Positions 7,225-8,289 of a stretch of 8,289 nucleotides of DNA are shown here, piece after piece. Below the pieces are notes generated by a model. That model worked only from the letters and a program-made list of their open reading frames with translations. It did not search any database and was not told the DNA's origin. How positions within the stretch are numbered: position 1 is the first letter of the stretch; every line of letters starts with the position of its first letter. The stretch spans positions 1 to 8,289 of the forward strand of contig JBFSVS010000030.1 of assembly GCA_041263285.1 (NCBI GenBank). Direction: 5' to 3'. Source of the DNA: Acidiparvus fluvialis. GTDB lineage: Bacteria > Acidobacteriota > Holophagae > Holophagales > Holophagaceae. Position numbers and translations under genes: made by a program.

Positions 7225-7917
7225 TCAGTGCACCTCGTAAATGTCTTTAAGGAGAGTGTGAAGATCAAAGAGGGTTGGATCGCAAACACGATACTCAACA
7301 AGGCCTTGATCTAAAAAAGTCCTTTCTAATAACTTACCCCAACCTATGGGAAAAAGACTCCTGGTTTTCTGATGAAAAAGCTCTGCTTGAAGGGGGCTAA
7401 GGGCTAGATAGGCTCCTGCGCTAGGTACTGACAACGGATCAGGATTTTCAATTTCGACATGGGAGATTATTGTCGAGATTCTATATTCGGTATTCATAAA
7501 ACTCTTCTCGATAAGTTGGCGGCTTCGATGACCATGGACTAGAAGGAAATCACCCCCACTGGGTCTATGGGATCTAATTAACTCAAGCATAGACTCCGAG
7601 GATGGGTCATTGCTAATGATCACATCGTATAGCTTCGGATGAGTTAATGCATTTTGAGATGCTTTGGTCGCAAGGATTGTGCAGCCTTCTGGGATAAAGG
7701 GCTCGACTAGGCGTGCGGATGTCGGAGAGGTAATTATCCATGTATCTATCAAAGTATTTTGAGAAAGGGCGTCATTTAATTGAGATGGGAGATCCCGATT
7801 AAAGGAAGAGACGGTGAGGGGGAAAGAAATGGGCTTGTACCCTTCCCTAAGTAGCAATTCAAAAATAGGGTCACCGGTAAATCGATTAATCAAGATGCCA
7901 GAGGTTAAAGATCTCAT
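7225..7917 (-). CDS. hemD: Uroporphyrinogen-III synthase (divergent)
   Basis: HemD cyclises hydroxymethylbilane with inversion of ring D to give uroporphyrinogen III. The family is notoriously variable in sequence, and this 230-residue protein (family about 240-260) has only weak direct signals. It opens with a short hydrophobic strand followed by a basic residue (GILINR, residues 7-12). WIITSPTSARLVEPF (60-74) resembles the family's first-domain (F/V)TSxxAV block. LALSPLQAELF (171-181) resembles the second-domain counterpart. The alternating strand/helix pattern fits two small alpha/beta domains. Position is the stronger evidence: it lies between hemC and hemB, overlapping hemC by 4 nt (ATGA). 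No clear Shine-Dalgarno precedes the ATG, so it is probably translated by coupling. Its last codons (GAG GTG) double as the ribosome site for hemB. The only serious alternative would be an unrelated protein in the same slot, which I think unlikely. Confidence 0.85.
   Translation of the reverse strand: MRSLTSGILINRFTGDPIFELLLREGYKPISFPLTVSSFNRDLPSQLNDALSQNTLIDTWIITSPTSARLVEPFIPEGCTILATKASQNALTHPKLYDVIISNDPSSESMLELIRSHRPSGGDFLLVHGHRSRQLIEKSFMNTEYRISTIISHVEIENPDPLSVPSAGAYLALSPLQAELFHQKTRSLFPIGWGKLLERTFLDQGLVEYRVCDPTLFDLHTLLKDIYEVH
7231..7236 (-). promoter_or_regulatory. Strong ribosome binding site for hemB inside the hemD end
   Basis: The sense sequence GAGGTG lies 6 nt before the hemB ATG and is a near-ideal anti-16S match. 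It also encodes the Glu-Val of the HemD C-terminus (…EVH), followed by TGA and ATG with no gap. This is the best Shine-Dalgarno in the window, suggesting that hemB can be initiated independently or efficiently reinitiated after hemD termination. Confidence 0.8.
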
Positions 7918-8289
7918 ATGACAAGTTCATTAGCGGTTTTATCGAGGAGCTCATCAAGATTCTTACCGGTATAACGCGTCTTAACAATTCGACGTTCATG
8001 GGCATACATGGAACGAAAACTAAATAGATCATGATTTATTTTTTCAACAAGTACTCCCAGTGGCATTTGGCAACCGCCCCCAAGTTTTTTTAATAACATT
8101 CTTTCTGCATTGACGCACTCAGTTGTCAAAGAATGGGAGAGTGGCTCAAGGCTGGCCTTAAGCTCCTGATCCTCCACTCTAATTTCGGCAACGATGGCTC
8201 CTTGACCGGGAGCAGGCAAGCAATCGTCGAAAGAAATAGGGGTAACGTATAGCCCATTAAGATCGATGTTAAGTCTTTTAAGTCCTGCT
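7914..8289 (-). CDS. hemC: Porphobilinogen deaminase (hydroxymethylbilane synthase), C-terminal part (5' end beyond right edge)
   Basis: HemC links four porphobilinogens into hydroxymethylbilane on a covalently bound dipyrromethane primer. The open frame continues to the window edge: from base 8288 it reads AGLKRLNIDL and later FDDCLPAPGQGAIVAEIR, which are the family's AGLxRL and LPAxGQGA blocks. About 124 residues are visible, corresponding to the end of domain 2 and all of domain 3. Roughly 190-200 N-terminal residues should lie outside. The cofactor-attachment cysteine is present in GGGCQMPLG (C73 of the fragment, equivalent to C242 in E. coli). A TTG at 8219-8217 could be mistaken for a start, but it encodes the leucine of LPAPGQG within conserved sequence. 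The stop overlaps the hemD ATG by 4 nt. hemA commonly lies next to hemC and may be just upstream; that is inference. Confidence 0.96.
   Translation of the reverse strand, partial: AGLKRLNIDLNGLYVTPISFDDCLPAPGQGAIVAEIRVEDQELKASLEPLSHSLTTECVNAERMLLKKLGGGCQMPLGVLVEKINHDLFSFRSMYAHERRIVKTRYTGKNLDELLDKTANELVI

Noticed and set aside
8217..8219. TTG taken as the start of a short 101-residue gene
   Set aside because: The frame is open upstream to the window edge and encodes hemC sequence (AGLKRL…), so this is an internal leucine codon of a truncated hemC.

Overview
The window is almost entirely protein-coding, and every gene I support lies on the minus strand. In transcription order (right to left) it reads hemC (3' part only), hemD, hemB, hemL, hemE, hemN, hemH, hemY and dnaX (5' part only). 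It is a compact haem-biosynthesis operon, with all six complete genes after hemD easily recognised from active-site motifs and hemD identified from weaker motifs plus position. Base composition is in the low 40s percent G+C by eye. Gene-to-gene spacing is -4, 0, -4, 0, -4, +19, +6 and +27 nt, so non-coding DNA is about 50 bases in total. I see no promoter, terminator, RNA gene, repeat array or mobile element.

Pathway logic: HemL (glutamate-1-semialdehyde aminomutase) shows that 5-aminolevulinate is made by the C5 pathway from glutamyl-tRNA. HemB condenses two ALA to porphobilinogen. HemC polymerises four of these on its dipyrromethane cofactor, and HemD closes the ring as uroporphyrinogen III. 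HemE removes four carboxylates to give coproporphyrinogen III. HemN (radical SAM, oxygen-independent) makes protoporphyrinogen IX, HemY (FAD-dependent) oxidises it to protoporphyrin IX, and HemH inserts iron. This is the protoporphyrin-dependent route. The only C5 enzyme not seen is HemA (glutamyl-tRNA reductase), which would be expected just beyond the right edge, upstream of hemC; that is inference.

Layout: 1-379 is the start of dnaX (DNA polymerase III gamma/tau, clamp-loader ATPase), 27 nt after hemY with no terminator between. 407-2629 holds hemY and hemH, 2649-4016 hemN, 4013-4999 hemE, 5000-6259 hemL, 6256-7224 hemB, 7225-7917 hemD, and 7914-8289 the C-terminal part of hemC. hemL and hemE both start at TTG. 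hemD/hemB and hemL/hemE are joined stop-codon-to-start-codon in the same reading frame.

Organism: a bacterium using the C5 pathway with HemN plus HemY. A hemE-hemN-(hemH)-hemY run recalls the arrangement known from Chlamydiae and related Verrucomicrobiota (PVC group). I offer this as a low-to-moderate confidence inference; protein phylogeny would decide it. I found no undescribed biological system here. The interest lies in the unusually complete clustering, the junction architecture, the continuation into dnaX, and a few substitutions in otherwise conserved active-site regions.
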